From contig JAAYPT010000104.1 in assembly GCA_012519695.1 (NCBI GenBank), forward strand, positions 21,127-85,126: a stretch of DNA of 64,000 nt, in the 5' to 3' direction. The DNA comes from Clostridiales bacterium. Lineage in GTDB: Bacteria > Bacillota > Clostridia > Lachnospirales > Lachnospiraceae. The translations under genes and the position numbers were made by a program. Shown here piece after piece: positions 44,772-53,632 of the stretch. The notes below the pieces were generated by a model that saw only the letters and a list, made by a program, of their open reading frames with translations, did no database searches and was not told the origin of the DNA. How positions within the stretch are numbered: the first letter of the stretch is position 1; each line of letters begins with the position of its first letter.

Positions 44772-45386
44772 TTAATCTGAATATTTTTCATACAAATCAT
44801 CACATATTCGAATATACATTACCACTTTATCCATAAAATCCACTTGTACCTTGCTGTCCTCTTTCATAGTAATGGTGATGTCATAGTCATTTCCAAACCA
44901 GGAAGATTCCACATCCCCCTCGCCAATCACATTACCATCATAGTCATACAGATAATAACCATCCTCATCGGAGTAATAATCCTTTGGATTACCATCCGCA
45001 TCCAAATATAACATGTAATATTCTCTCCCATATACCCCATTGTCCAAAACTTGTTGTTGTGCGTATCCCAAACACTTATCGTTACTGTCATAATAACCAT
45101 ATGTGGTGGCAGAGATTACCCCCTCCACATCATTGATTGGTTCATCAGTTACGAACTTTACATAAAACCATGTTTCACCATCAATAGATACTGTCCATTT
45201 TGTATTAAAAATTCCACTTTCTTCCATATAACCTGCAACCATTCCATCCGCCTTAATATCCGTTTTCTGATTAGGCTCCTCAATATTAGATTCCATAAAA
45301 ATATTAGTTGCATTGTTCATTGCTTTCTTAGCGGCCTTACTATCTTCATACTCCACTTTAGAAGCTCCGCAGCCGGAACATACCAT
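44772..45386 (-). CDS. Secreted lipoprotein, DUF unknown
   Basis: An ORF of 204 residues from the first ATG. It begins in the middle of a signal peptide, so the true start is upstream. In-frame codons back to a CTG at 45453-45455 add a basic stretch and a hydrophobic core (KIVKAFAVAGILTMVCSGC) with a lipobox-like CSGC. GGAGG lies 9 nt before that CTG, inside the preceding gene. No ATG, GTG or TTG is available. The mature part is acidic, rich in Tyr, Asp and Gly, with a YYSDEDGYYLYDYDG stretch. It follows the LURP-one-like gene and LuxR gene in one operon. The function is not known. Confidence 0.6.
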   Translation of the reverse strand: MVCSGCGASKVEYEDSKAAKKAMNNATNIFMESNIEEPNQKTDIKADGMVAGYMEESGIFNTKWTVSIDGETWFYVKFVTDEPINDVEGVISATTYGYYDSNDKCLGYAQQQVLDNGVYGREYYMLYLDADGNPKDYYSDEDGYYLYDYDGNVIGEGDVESSWFGNDYDITITMKEDSKVQVDFMDKVVMYIRICDDLYEKYSD

Positions 45387-45445
45387 TGTCAGTATACCCG
45401 CTACTGCAAAAGCTTTTACTATCTTTCTTCTTCGTCTATTCTCCT

Positions 45446-46612
45446 TTACTCCCAGTTTGTTGCACCTCCCTCCTGATCTCTTGCCAATTCTCTCGCTACC
45501 ATCACAGCCATAGCAGTAAGCAACGGCAAATATTCCTTCTCATATGCAATAATAAAGGCATTATCAAAAAATACATTTTCCCAGGTAATATCCATATCAT
45601 CCATGATGGCTCCCAAAACTTTACCATTCAATGTCACTTTAAAATTATGCCCGATTGTACCTGCATACTCTATCAACTCTAATCTGCCTTCTTTTATGTC
45701 CATAGCAAATGTATCTCTGACAAGAGCAAACTTTTTCTTTAATACCCCATAAGGCTCTCCTTTATAATAGAAACTGTAAGTTGCTAATGCATGACCGATT
45801 TTCTTGGTCATTCGGAAAACTTCTGTCTGCTGTGTATCATAAATGCGCAGATTAATCAGTGGGTCTGTACCTTCAACCACATAAATCAGATTATCATTCT
45901 CATCCCGAAGTTCAAAATGCTGTCCTGCAAGCTTGAAATCCTCTGTAAAAGTATAAACTTCAGAAGTCTTACTTTCTCTAAATGGTAATACCTCACCATT
46001 TTTCACAAAATATTCCATACTCTCCTTCAACCAGCTCTGCGTCATAAAAATATCAGAGTGATAGCAGAGATGTTCTGCTGTATTTGCACAAAACTCTTTC
46101 TCACATGGAATTAATGGTTCGTTTATTTTTTTCTTAATAGTCCCTTCTAAAAAAGAATAACCGATATAACCAATACTTCCATCTCCGGTCAGCCAAAAAT
46201 AAATAAACTATCCTCTTGCATCCGGTCCAAATATAAGTGACGTATAAGGAGACGTGAAAAAACGCCCTAACCAACCGGAACCAAGCGGTGTCTTTACATT
46301 TTTGTAGGCTTCGTAGAATTCTTCTATTTTTCTTGGTCTGTCCATGGCAATCATGGCTCCTACATCCGTCATGGCATTGTAGTCTTCCGGAGAACCCGTC
46401 ATAAAAATGGCAATTCCAATAATCAAAACAACCGTTCCAATTGACACCGGAACCGTATGCCAGTTTCCTGCACTACATATCCATACAGCAAATGCACAAA
46501 CAGCACTACCACAAATACGAAACTTCCATTTCCGCCTCTTTAATGCCGGTGAAATCTGCTGACTTTTTTGATTATTTTTCTTATCTGTCAATTCTGTATC
46601 TACTTTTTTCAT
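45446..46612 (-). pseudogene. Membrane-anchored LURP-one-related (tubby-like) protein with in-frame amber codon
   Basis: The frame from 46612 reads 134 codons, meets TAG at 46208-46210, and continues in the same frame without another stop to 45446 (389 codons in all). Part one has two membrane helices (~28-48 and 54-73). After the amber come FIYFWLTGDGSIGYIGYSF and then the LURP-one beta-barrel (TEDFKLAGQHFELRD, MTKKIGHALATYSFYYKG, YAGTIGHNFKV). The 199-residue frame usually called here (from ATG 46045) lacks the first ~54 residues of the second part and has no ribosome binding site. It follows the LuxR gene by 9 nt. Probably a nonsense mutation in one 388-residue gene. Confidence 0.75.
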
Positions 46613-46621
46613 ATCTCTCTC

Positions 46622-48142
46622 CTAAATTAATCCAATTTCATTCGCCCTGTTTACTGCCTGTTGTCGGTTCTTTACCTGTAACTTTCTAAAAATTCCTGCG
46701 CTGTGAAACTTTACTGTTCCCACCTTTTTTCCTGTCATTTTTCCTATTTCCTGATAGGACAATCCCTGTGCCATAAGCCCAAGAACCTGTTTTTCCGTTA
46801 CCGTGAGCGGCTCAAAATATTCTTCTGCCGACTTTAGATAATCCGGCAATCTCTTTGCCACCTCGCCTGCAAGAAGAAGAATCTTCTCGGTAAAGGCATT
46901 GCTTTCTTTTCTCTTATGATATATAGTAAGCATCTTTACCATATATGCTCCTTCATCTGCCAGAAGTCGTATGTACTGATACTTTTGTGCAATTTTCAAG
47001 GCTTCTTCAAGCTCTGCACACATATCCTCCAAAGCCCCTGCCTTACAGCAGGCGATTGCAGAAAGCATATAACACTCGCATACATCCATGTGGCGATATC
47101 CTTTTTTCAAAATGGGAATCAACTGCTTTGCAAATATGATTGCAAGCATATATTTTCCGGTCATAAGATAACAACGGATTTTTACCAGATAAGCATACAT
47201 ATCCATCATGTAAAGCTCTTTTGTCTCATCCGGTGCAAGTGTATCCAACCATTCCTGTACAATATCCTGATTTCCATCATAGCAGGCAGCCCATGCGCCT
47301 AAAGCATTTAAACTGTTTGTCAATTCCTCCCAGCCCGTCTTTTTGATGCGCTCTCTGATTTTTTCTACCAGGGGTTGTGCAGCCTGACTCTGTCCGTTTA
47401 AAAGAAGTATCTTCATCTGAAGTGCCATTGCCACAAACAGACACTGCATATCCTGCACATTTTCCATCATAGGAATTGTTCCTGTAACTAAAAGCAGCGC
47501 TCGAAAGCTATCATTTATCTGATAATGCCACTCTGCAAGTGCAATCTCAAAGACTCCCTTTCCGCTTTCACCATAAAGCATTCTTACCATATTGGTAATG
47601 GTTTCACGATACCTTATAAGCTCTTTTCCATATCGGGTAAAATCACGAAAACCATTTAAAATACTTGGTCTGCTTGCGGACAGTGTAAGACTTTGTATCT
47701 GTGAGATATTCACTCTTTGCATCGTTGCCACAACATGAAAAAATTCATTATCACTTATATAAGGCATAACCAACTGTGCTGTCAGGCAAAAATAATCCCT
47801 CTGTGAAAAATCTTCAGGGCTTATATTTTTTTGTGTCTCCCCGAATATACCGATATAGGCTTTTGCCCCTTCTAAATCGTTTTCCATGGTTGCCAGAAGT
47901 GCTCGCAAGGAAATAAGCGCCATACTTTCTCCTATGTTTTGATGATAAACTTCCTCCGGTAACTTATGAAAATATTCTCTGCATGCCCACAAAGCAGTTA
48001 CACTAATAGGACGAAAAAATTCCTCCTTTATGGTTTCTAAAAGATGTCCCTCCTTGTCTGCCTTTTTGATGATTTGTATCATTTCCTTGGTCTTTCTGGG
48101 GTATATTCTGTCTTTTATTAACATGCTTTCGATTCTAATCAC
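46622..48142 (-). CDS. LuxR-type transcriptional regulator with TPR-like sensor region
   Basis: A 506-residue protein. Residues ~1-430 are helical repeats as in MalT-like and other ATP-free LuxR regulators. The C-terminal ~65 residues form a LuxR HTH (PLTVTEKQVLGLMAQGLSYQ, VGTVKFHSAGIFRKL). The start is GTG at 48140-48142, with AAAGGAA close by. It heads an operon with the LURP-one-like protein and lipoprotein genes, which it may control. Its promoter (48163-48192) carries a perfect palindrome in the spacer, suggesting autoregulation. Confidence 0.85.
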   Translation of the reverse strand: MIRIESMLIKDRIYPRKTKEMIQIIKKADKEGHLLETIKEEFFRPISVTALWACREYFHKLPEEVYHQNIGESMALISLRALLATMENDLEGAKAYIGIFGETQKNISPEDFSQRDYFCLTAQLVMPYISDNEFFHVVATMQRVNISQIQSLTLSASRPSILNGFRDFTRYGKELIRYRETITNMVRMLYGESGKGVFEIALAEWHYQINDSFRALLLVTGTIPMMENVQDMQCLFVAMALQMKILLLNGQSQAAQPLVEKIRERIKKTGWEELTNSLNALGAWAACYDGNQDIVQEWLDTLAPDETKELYMMDMYAYLVKIRCYLMTGKYMLAIIFAKQLIPILKKGYRHMDVCECYMLSAIACCKAGALEDMCAELEEALKIAQKYQYIRLLADEGAYMVKMLTIYHKRKESNAFTEKILLLAGEVAKRLPDYLKSAEEYFEPLTVTEKQVLGLMAQGLSYQEIGKMTGKKVGTVKFHSAGIFRKLQVKNRQQAVNRANEIGLI

Positions 48143-48162
48143 TTTCCTTTCCCTTGGATAGC

Positions 48163-48192
48163 ATTATAAAAAATGGTCCATTTTCGCGTCAA
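48163..48192 (-). promoter_or_regulatory. Promoter of the LuxR operon with spacer palindrome
   Basis: Minus-strand TTGACG (48187-48192), an 18-bp spacer and TATAAT (48163-48168). The spacer contains the perfect 7+1+7 palindrome AAAATGG-T-CCATTTT (48170-48184, plus strand). Confidence 0.75.
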
Positions 48193-48393
48193 CCCAACCA
48201 AAGTATAGGTTTTTTAAGAGTTTTTTACCTAACTTTTTATGGGACAATTTCTAACAAACGCCCATTTTATCCAACTTTCCTTGATTCTATTTTTTGAGTT
48301 TTTTCTACAAAAAGCGAAAAAATTTTTTTATTATTTTTTTACGAAACAATATAATTATGGTATCAAAAATTATATTTAAAATAATACCCGCTA

Positions 48394-48462
48394 CACGAAA
48401 CGACCATATTTTGCACGAAATGACATACTCTCTTTGCTTCCTTTTTCTTTGTCTGTTATACT
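48394..48462 (+). promoter_or_regulatory. Direct-repeat operator and promoter of the LytTR two-component genes
   Basis: CACGAAACGAC (48394-48404) and CACGAAATGAC (48414-48424) are direct repeats 20 bp apart, about two helical turns, as LytTR proteins bind. A weaker copy (ACGAAACAAT, 48341-48350) lies upstream. They precede TTGCTT (48434-48439), a 17-bp spacer and an extended -10 TGTTATACT (TATACT 48457-48462). The 48193-48393 part is AT-rich and holds no gene. Confidence 0.65.
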
Positions 48463-48498
48463 ATGTTTAAAAGACTAATCCGAAGGGGGCTATTGTGC

Positions 48499-49239
48499 AT
48501 GCGATTTGCATTGGTTGATGACCGTACAGAGGAACGAGAATTGATTTTAGAACTACTTTTCTCTTTTGCCAAAGACAACAATCTTACTTTTCATGCAGAC
48601 AACTTCAAAAGTGGCGAAGAATTCCTTGCCGCCTTTGTTCCTTATTCTTATGATATTGTATTTCTGGATATCTATATGGATGGAATTACCGGCATAGAGA
48701 CTGCCGCAAAGATGCGCGAAACAGATAGTCGCACACTGATTATTTTTCTTACTACAAGTCAGGAACACATGGGCGATGCGTTTTCTATCCATGCATTTGA
48801 TTATGTAAAAAAGCCAATTGAAAAGCAGAAATTTTTTACTTGCTTAACGGACGCTATGCGACTTTTACCAAAGCCCAATCAATATCTTTCCTTTCTCTCT
48901 AATGGCACCCAACTGCGATTATTTTATAATGATATCTGCTTCCTTCGTTCTTTTACACATTCTATTGAAATCACTATAATCAGTGGAAAAACGTATTCTG
49001 TATATGCTTCTTTTTCTACTTTTACTAAGCCACTTATGGAACAGGAAAATTTTCTTCTGGTAAGTCGTGGAATTTTAGTCAACATGGACTACGTCACAGG
49101 ATTTACCGCAAAAGAATGTACACTGCAAAACGGCATTAGTGTTCCGATTACTATGCGTAAACAAAAACAACTGACTTGTATCTGGCATAACTATAACTTT
49201 GCCAAGCTGCATCGGGAAGCAACAGAAAGGAGCAGATAG
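48499..49239 (+). CDS. LytTR-family response regulator
   Basis: A 246-residue protein: an N-terminal receiver domain (phospho-acceptor Asp in IVFLDIYMDGITG, Thr/Ser at FLTTSQ, Lys in YVKKPIEK) and a C-terminal LytTR DNA-binding domain (~145-245, SHSIEI-like FTHSIEITIISGKTY and FLLVSRGILVNMDYV). The start at ATG 48499 follows AGGGGG by 9 nt. A frame from 48463 would begin inside the promoter. It is followed 2 nt later by its sensor kinase. Its own promoter carries LytTR-style repeats, so it is probably autoregulated. Confidence 0.92.
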   Translation: MRFALVDDRTEERELILELLFSFAKDNNLTFHADNFKSGEEFLAAFVPYSYDIVFLDIYMDGITGIETAAKMRETDSRTLIIFLTTSQEHMGDAFSIHAFDYVKKPIEKQKFFTCLTDAMRLLPKPNQYLSFLSNGTQLRLFYNDICFLRSFTHSIEITIISGKTYSVYASFSTFTKPLMEQENFLLVSRGILVNMDYVTGFTAKECTLQNGISVPITMRKQKQLTCIWHNYNFAKLHREATERSR

Positions 49240-49241
49240 AC

Positions 49242-50546
49242 ATGATATTTCTTTCAAATATTCTACAATTTATGGTTTTGATTCCGGCTGCTATTCTTGC
49301 TATCCTGCCGGTACGAAATCAATTTAAACTCCCTGTTTGGAAAGTGTTTCTTTTTACAACGCTGACACTTATCATAATAATTCCCTGCTGTGCAATCATT
49401 ATGCTATTTGCGGATATTCCCATTAACTGTCTGTTATTACCGGTAATGACAGTTTTATTTCTTTGCTATAACAGCGTGTTAAAAAGTAGTTTTGGTGTAA
49501 ATCTTTCCCTTTTTCTACTGATTATAACACTGATGTCCTTTCCTGCTAATTTTTCTCTCGCTATCGACTCACAGATACATCCCACGGAAACCCTGGCAGA
49601 TGCCTGCATTCTGGCAACTGCCTGGCAGCTTGTATTAAGCTTTGTATTTTTATTGCTATTTAGCGGCATTTTCTACTATTTTCTTGGCAAACTAGTCGAC
49701 TGCATGACCACTTCTATGACATGGCTTGCTACCTTACCTGTACCAATTATTTTTTTCCTGATAAATATAATGATGCAACCCAAATATTATGAAACTATGC
49801 ACACCAACCGAATATTTTCCATTTATATATGCTATCATTTCCTTGCTATTTTACTTCTGATTATCATCTATGCCATTTTTTATCTGGTGGCTATGGAGCT
49901 GATTCGAAGCAATGAAAATAAGGAACGTATCCGATTATTTGAGATGCAGGAAAGCCAATATCTTGCACAACAACGTTATATGATGGAATCTGCACGATTA
50001 CGTCACGATTTTCGTCAACAGCTTAATTCTATGGCAAAAATGGCGCAGCAAAAGGAGTATGAAGCACTAACTTCTCATATCTTAAACTGTGTAGATGCCA
50101 TGCCTGACAATGTAACTACCTACTGTACAAATATTCCTGTCAATGCTCTGTTTCACTATTATGCTTCTTTAATGAAAGAAGCTGATATTCCTTTCCATTG
50201 GAATATCAGCCTGCCAGCTTCTCTTCGTATCACAGATATTGAATTGTGCTCATTACTTGGAAATATTTTAGAAAATGTCTACTATGCCTGCTCATTATTA
50301 CCGAAAGAGCAACGATACCATAATCTCACCGTATGCTTAAGGCATGAAAACAACCTTTACATTGTATCCGCTAACAACTTTAACGGTACCGTGAAAAAAA
50401 AGAACGGAAACTATCTTTCCACTCACAAAGGAGGTTCTGGAATTGGACTTAACTCCATTGCTACCATAGCAGAAAAATACAATGGTATGGCACAGTTTTC
50501 TAATACGGATAAGGAATTTATGATTGATGTAGTGCTGGGGCAATAG
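49242..50546 (+). CDS. Sensor histidine kinase, AgrC/GHKL type
   Basis: A 434-residue kinase with about seven N-terminal membrane helices (residues 1-215), a linker coiled coil, the phospho-histidine in SARLRHDFRQQLNSM (~248-262) and a GHKL ATPase domain with NILENVYYAC (N box, ~342) and GGSGIGLNSIATIAEKYNG (G box, ~397-415). The architecture matches quorum-peptide-type sensors, but no peptide gene was found next to it. It partners the LytTR regulator. It is convergent with the pucR-like gene, with only 9 nt between stops and no terminator. Confidence 0.92.
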   Translation: MIFLSNILQFMVLIPAAILAILPVRNQFKLPVWKVFLFTTLTLIIIIPCCAIIMLFADIPINCLLLPVMTVLFLCYNSVLKSSFGVNLSLFLLIITLMSFPANFSLAIDSQIHPTETLADACILATAWQLVLSFVFLLLFSGIFYYFLGKLVDCMTTSMTWLATLPVPIIFFLINIMMQPKYYETMHTNRIFSIYICYHFLAILLLIIIYAIFYLVAMELIRSNENKERIRLFEMQESQYLAQQRYMMESARLRHDFRQQLNSMAKMAQQKEYEALTSHILNCVDAMPDNVTTYCTNIPVNALFHYYASLMKEADIPFHWNISLPASLRITDIELCSLLGNILENVYYACSLLPKEQRYHNLTVCLRHENNLYIVSANNFNGTVKKKNGNYLSTHKGGSGIGLNSIATIAEKYNGMAQFSNTDKEFMIDVVLGQ

Positions 50547-50555
50547 CCCTGTCAT

Positions 50556-51782
50556 CTACTCTTCTCGATTTTCCCGATACCTTTTAATGGCAAATGCCAG
50601 CTTCAGCTCCAAAAATACCGATAAATCACTAATATCATCTTCTAATATTTTTCGTATCTTATCCATACGATAACGCATGGTATTTCGATGGATATAAAGT
50701 GCCTCAGCAGTGGCATTAGCATTGCAATTATGCTCTAAATATGCCTCTAGCGTCTCGCACAATTCTCCCTCCTGCATCTGGTCTGCCTTAATCAGTTTTC
50801 CAATTCGGCTTTCCATATATTCATCCAGAAACTTTCCATTGGAAATCTGGGCAATCAATGAATAGATACCAAGATTTTCATAAAAATATACCTTTTCTTC
50901 ATTTGGTGCTATTCTGGATATGGTCAACGCATTCTTTGCCTCTTGATAGCTCTTCTTAAAGTCCTCTAAATATTCATAACCGGTTCCGATTCCTGATTTC
51001 ATGGAAATATGATAATTGGCTTCTCCTCTTTTCATAATATTCATCAGGATTGTAACCAAAAGATCCTTACTAAATACTTCTGACGGTAACAATGTAACAA
51101 CATACTCACCTTGGGACAGTACCATCAAATGACGCATACTGTAAGAACGAAACTCTGTTTCAACACTCTTTTTTATGTTTTCTCTTATTTCCATCAGGCG
51201 ACCTTCGTCTAACTGCTGTTTTTTCTTTTCTACTCCTTCTGGTGCATTCACATGCAATACTACGATACGGTGCTTTCCGGAAAGATTCACTCCAAGATAA
51301 TTTGCCTGCTCCATAATTCCTTCTACGTCTAAGTGCTCTGTATACAAAATAGAGGAAAGTATTCTCTCTCTGGAATTGGTATTACTTTCTTCCTCTACCA
51401 ATGCCTTACAGACAATCTGAGACAAATCAATAAGATGCAGATTTACCGATAACTCATAGAGTGGAAGTTCTATTTCATTGCAATAATCTATCACAGACTG
51501 AGATATCTGTCCCTCGTTAATCACAAATCCTGCAATATTCTTACTGTACATGACTCGTATCATATCGATAATTTTTTCATCATTTCCAGTCAAACTTTCA
51601 TTTGTTACAATTACCAGTTCTTCCCCATGTATCAATTCTGTTAAATCTACTTCATCCTTTAGACACTGCACACAGTCTGCAAAATAAATCCAACGGATAT
51701 TTCGTCCAACACCCTTTTCCCCTGCAACTAACTTCATGCCATTTCTAATTTGTTTCATATTCATTAAGTCTTCGCAGTTCAT
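50556..51782 (-). CDS. PucR-family transcriptional regulator
   Basis: A 408-residue regulator with an N-terminal PucR domain (~5-125, GEELVIVTNESL and KNIAGFVINEGQIS), a central GGDEF-like degenerate region (~160-320) and a C-terminal HTH_30 domain (LEAYLEHNCNANATAEALYI, HRNTMRYRMDKIRKIL). The second ATG (51780-51782) is chosen because AAGGTGG lies 6 nt upstream. The first ATG abuts it. PucR family members control purine, allantoin and related nitrogen catabolism. It lies next to the ureohydrolase operon and may be its nitrogen-source sensor (inference). Confidence 0.9.
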   Translation of the reverse strand: MNCEDLMNMKQIRNGMKLVAGEKGVGRNIRWIYFADCVQCLKDEVDLTELIHGEELVIVTNESLTGNDEKIIDMIRVMYSKNIAGFVINEGQISQSVIDYCNEIELPLYELSVNLHLIDLSQIVCKALVEEESNTNSRERILSSILYTEHLDVEGIMEQANYLGVNLSGKHRIVVLHVNAPEGVEKKKQQLDEGRLMEIRENIKKSVETEFRSYSMRHLMVLSQGEYVVTLLPSEVFSKDLLVTILMNIMKRGEANYHISMKSGIGTGYEYLEDFKKSYQEAKNALTISRIAPNEEKVYFYENLGIYSLIAQISNGKFLDEYMESRIGKLIKADQMQEGELCETLEAYLEHNCNANATAEALYIHRNTMRYRMDKIRKILEDDISDLSVFLELKLAFAIKRYRENREE

Positions 51783-51831
51783 GTTCATCCACCTTTCATG
51801 CTTTTATTATACGCATGCTTTTCTCTGTGGG

Positions 51832-52785
51832 TCAAGAATTTTTCCGCTTTCGATATGCTATCTGAGACAAAAATTCCTGCATAATTCCTGCTGCTGCAAT
51901 AGAGGTTGCCTGAGTTGGATCGTATGGCGGTGATACCTCTACCATATCATATCCTACAATATTTAAATCTTTTAATCCTCGTACCAGTTCGTATGCCTGA
52001 GCTGTAGAAAATCCACCCGGTACCGGTGTCCCTGTCCCAGGTGCATATGCCGGATCCAAAAAGTCAATATCAAATGTCACAAATGCTTTTTTATCCCCTA
52101 CACGGTCACAAATTTTTTTAACCACATCCTGCATAGACATCTGATGCATTATATGCGCATTCAAACACTCATACCCCAATTCTTCTGAATGTGCACTATC
52201 CGCCGGACTATACAATCCTTCACGAATACCCACATGGATAGAATGACTGGTATCCACCAAGCCCTCGATTGCTGCATGATGAAATGGCGTTCCATGATTA
52301 TATGGCTTTCCAAAATATTCCGGAATTGTATCATAATGTGCATCAAAGTGAATTAATGCTACCGGTCCATACACTTTTGCACATGCTCTAAGCTCCGGAA
52401 GTGTTACGCTGTGATCTCCTCCCATTGCTACCGGTATTACACCATGTTCAAAAATAGGAAGCATTCCCTTTTCTATCAAGTCAAAAGACTCCTCTATATA
52501 TCCCGGAATATTTTCCAAATCTCCGTAATCACTCCCATTGCACTCATCAAAAATTCCCACTTCCAACACGGGATTATACGGTTTTGCTGCCAGACAGGAC
52601 ATTCCTCGGATTCCTTCCGGGCCAAATCGTGTTCCCACACGGTAAGATGCACCGGAATCAAACGGAATCCCAAGCACAGTAAAATCCAGTTTTTCTAAAT
52701 CTCTTCCATAAGGCATACGCATAAATGTCTTGATTCCGCAAAATCTTGGTGACTTTAAGGAATCTGCTACTTTTTCTTTACTCAT
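51832..52785 (-). CDS. Ureohydrolase (agmatinase/guanidinobutyrase-like) 1
   Basis: A 317-residue arginase-fold enzyme with all metal ligands: GGDHS (~122), HFDAHYDT (~146-153) and TFDIDFLDPAYAPGTGTP (~236-253), which is the FLDP-xAPGTGTP form seen in guanidinobutyrases and guanidinopropionases. The active-site lid NHGTPFHHA (~162) is typical of the same branch. It hydrolyses a guanidino group to urea and an amine. The start at 52785 is chosen for GAGG 5 nt upstream. A longer frame to 52815 runs into the MerR gene. Last gene of the operon from the binding protein at 55514. Substrate not proved. Confidence 0.9.
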   Translation of the reverse strand: MSKEKVADSLKSPRFCGIKTFMRMPYGRDLEKLDFTVLGIPFDSGASYRVGTRFGPEGIRGMSCLAAKPYNPVLEVGIFDECNGSDYGDLENIPGYIEESFDLIEKGMLPIFEHGVIPVAMGGDHSVTLPELRACAKVYGPVALIHFDAHYDTIPEYFGKPYNHGTPFHHAAIEGLVDTSHSIHVGIREGLYSPADSAHSEELGYECLNAHIMHQMSMQDVVKKICDRVGDKKAFVTFDIDFLDPAYAPGTGTPVPGGFSTAQAYELVRGLKDLNIVGYDMVEVSPPYDPTQATSIAAAGIMQEFLSQIAYRKRKNS

Positions 52786-52798
52786 CTTATCCTCTTTT

Positions 52799-53632
52799 CT
52801 ACTCCTGTTTACCAACAGGAATCTGAATTTCCATAACAGTTTCTTCTCGATTGTTCGTTAACGTTACATCAATTTTATAAATCTGAAATATATTTCCGCA
52901 TATTTCAAAATTATGCTCCTTTATATATTTTTTTATAATTTCAAAGGATTTATCATATTTCTCTAACGTACCATTTTTATAATACATACAGGCATATGTT
53001 CCTGCCGGTATTTCTCTGATATACTTTCTGCTTTTTCCCACATTTTCTACAATAATCATAGGAATTGCCGGTATAAAACTCTCATTCTTTTCTAAAATTT
53101 GTTCACTGGCAAACACTCCTACCCGGTCAGTTGCAAGAATTGGAGCAACCTCTTTCAAATACCATTCTAACTTTGTGTAGGCATATGCATGGGCTTCTTT
53201 TCCTCCAGACGGCTCTCCAAAAGTAAGCATGTAACGTCTGGGATATTCCTGCAAGAATACCTCTTCCATATTTTTCAATTCTGCCACTTCATTTAAAAAT
53301 TTCAACTTTTCTTTCAGCACTTCATTCACACGAATTTTCTGCTGAATCTCCTGTTCAAACCGCATCTGATACTCACTGAGTATTTCCATTGATTTTTGCA
53401 AATTACGATTATCAAAGTAATCCGCAATCTGTTCTAATGGCATTCCCAGCGCGCGTAGTTCCCTTATTGTTCCCAGCTTTTCATATTGACGAATAGAGTA
53501 ATATCGATATCCTGTATCTGCATCCACGCATTCTGGTTTTAGCAAATTAATTCTGTCATAATAGCGTAACGTATCTGATGAAGTATTTCGCAATTTTGCA
53601 AGTTCTGACACTGTCAGATATTTTTCTTTCAT
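52799..53632 (-). CDS. MerR-family regulator with GyrI-like effector domain
   Basis: A 277-residue regulator. The N-terminal HTH is typical (YLTVSELAKLRNTSSDTLRY, then TGYRYYSIRQYEKLGTI), followed by a coiled coil (~75-115) and a C-terminal BmrR/GyrI-type ligand domain (~125-277). The start overlaps the preceding kinase-like gene's stop as ATGA, with GGAGG just upstream. MerR proteins act on promoters with long spacers. Exactly such a promoter heads this operon (55545-55575), so autoregulation plus effector activation is the likely mode. Confidence 0.92.
   Translation of the reverse strand: MKEKYLTVSELAKLRNTSSDTLRYYDRINLLKPECVDADTGYRYYSIRQYEKLGTIRELRALGMPLEQIADYFDNRNLQKSMEILSEYQMRFEQEIQQKIRVNEVLKEKLKFLNEVAELKNMEEVFLQEYPRRYMLTFGEPSGGKEAHAYAYTKLEWYLKEVAPILATDRVGVFASEQILEKNESFIPAIPMIIVENVGKSRKYIREIPAGTYACMYYKNGTLEKYDKSFEIIKKYIKEHNFEICGNIFQIYKIDVTLTNNREETVMEIQIPVGKQE

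Noticed and set aside
3312..46210. TAG read as a sense codon (pyrrolysine or code change)
   Set aside because: TAG is the natural stop of several intact genes here (ptsI, GH53, TetM-like, ureE, CapA), with no downstream conserved extension. Two amber-broken genes are better explained as mutations.
46208..46612. Separate 134-aa two-helix membrane protein
   Set aside because: Its frame continues directly after TAG into the LURP-one-like sequence, so it is better seen as the first part of one broken gene.
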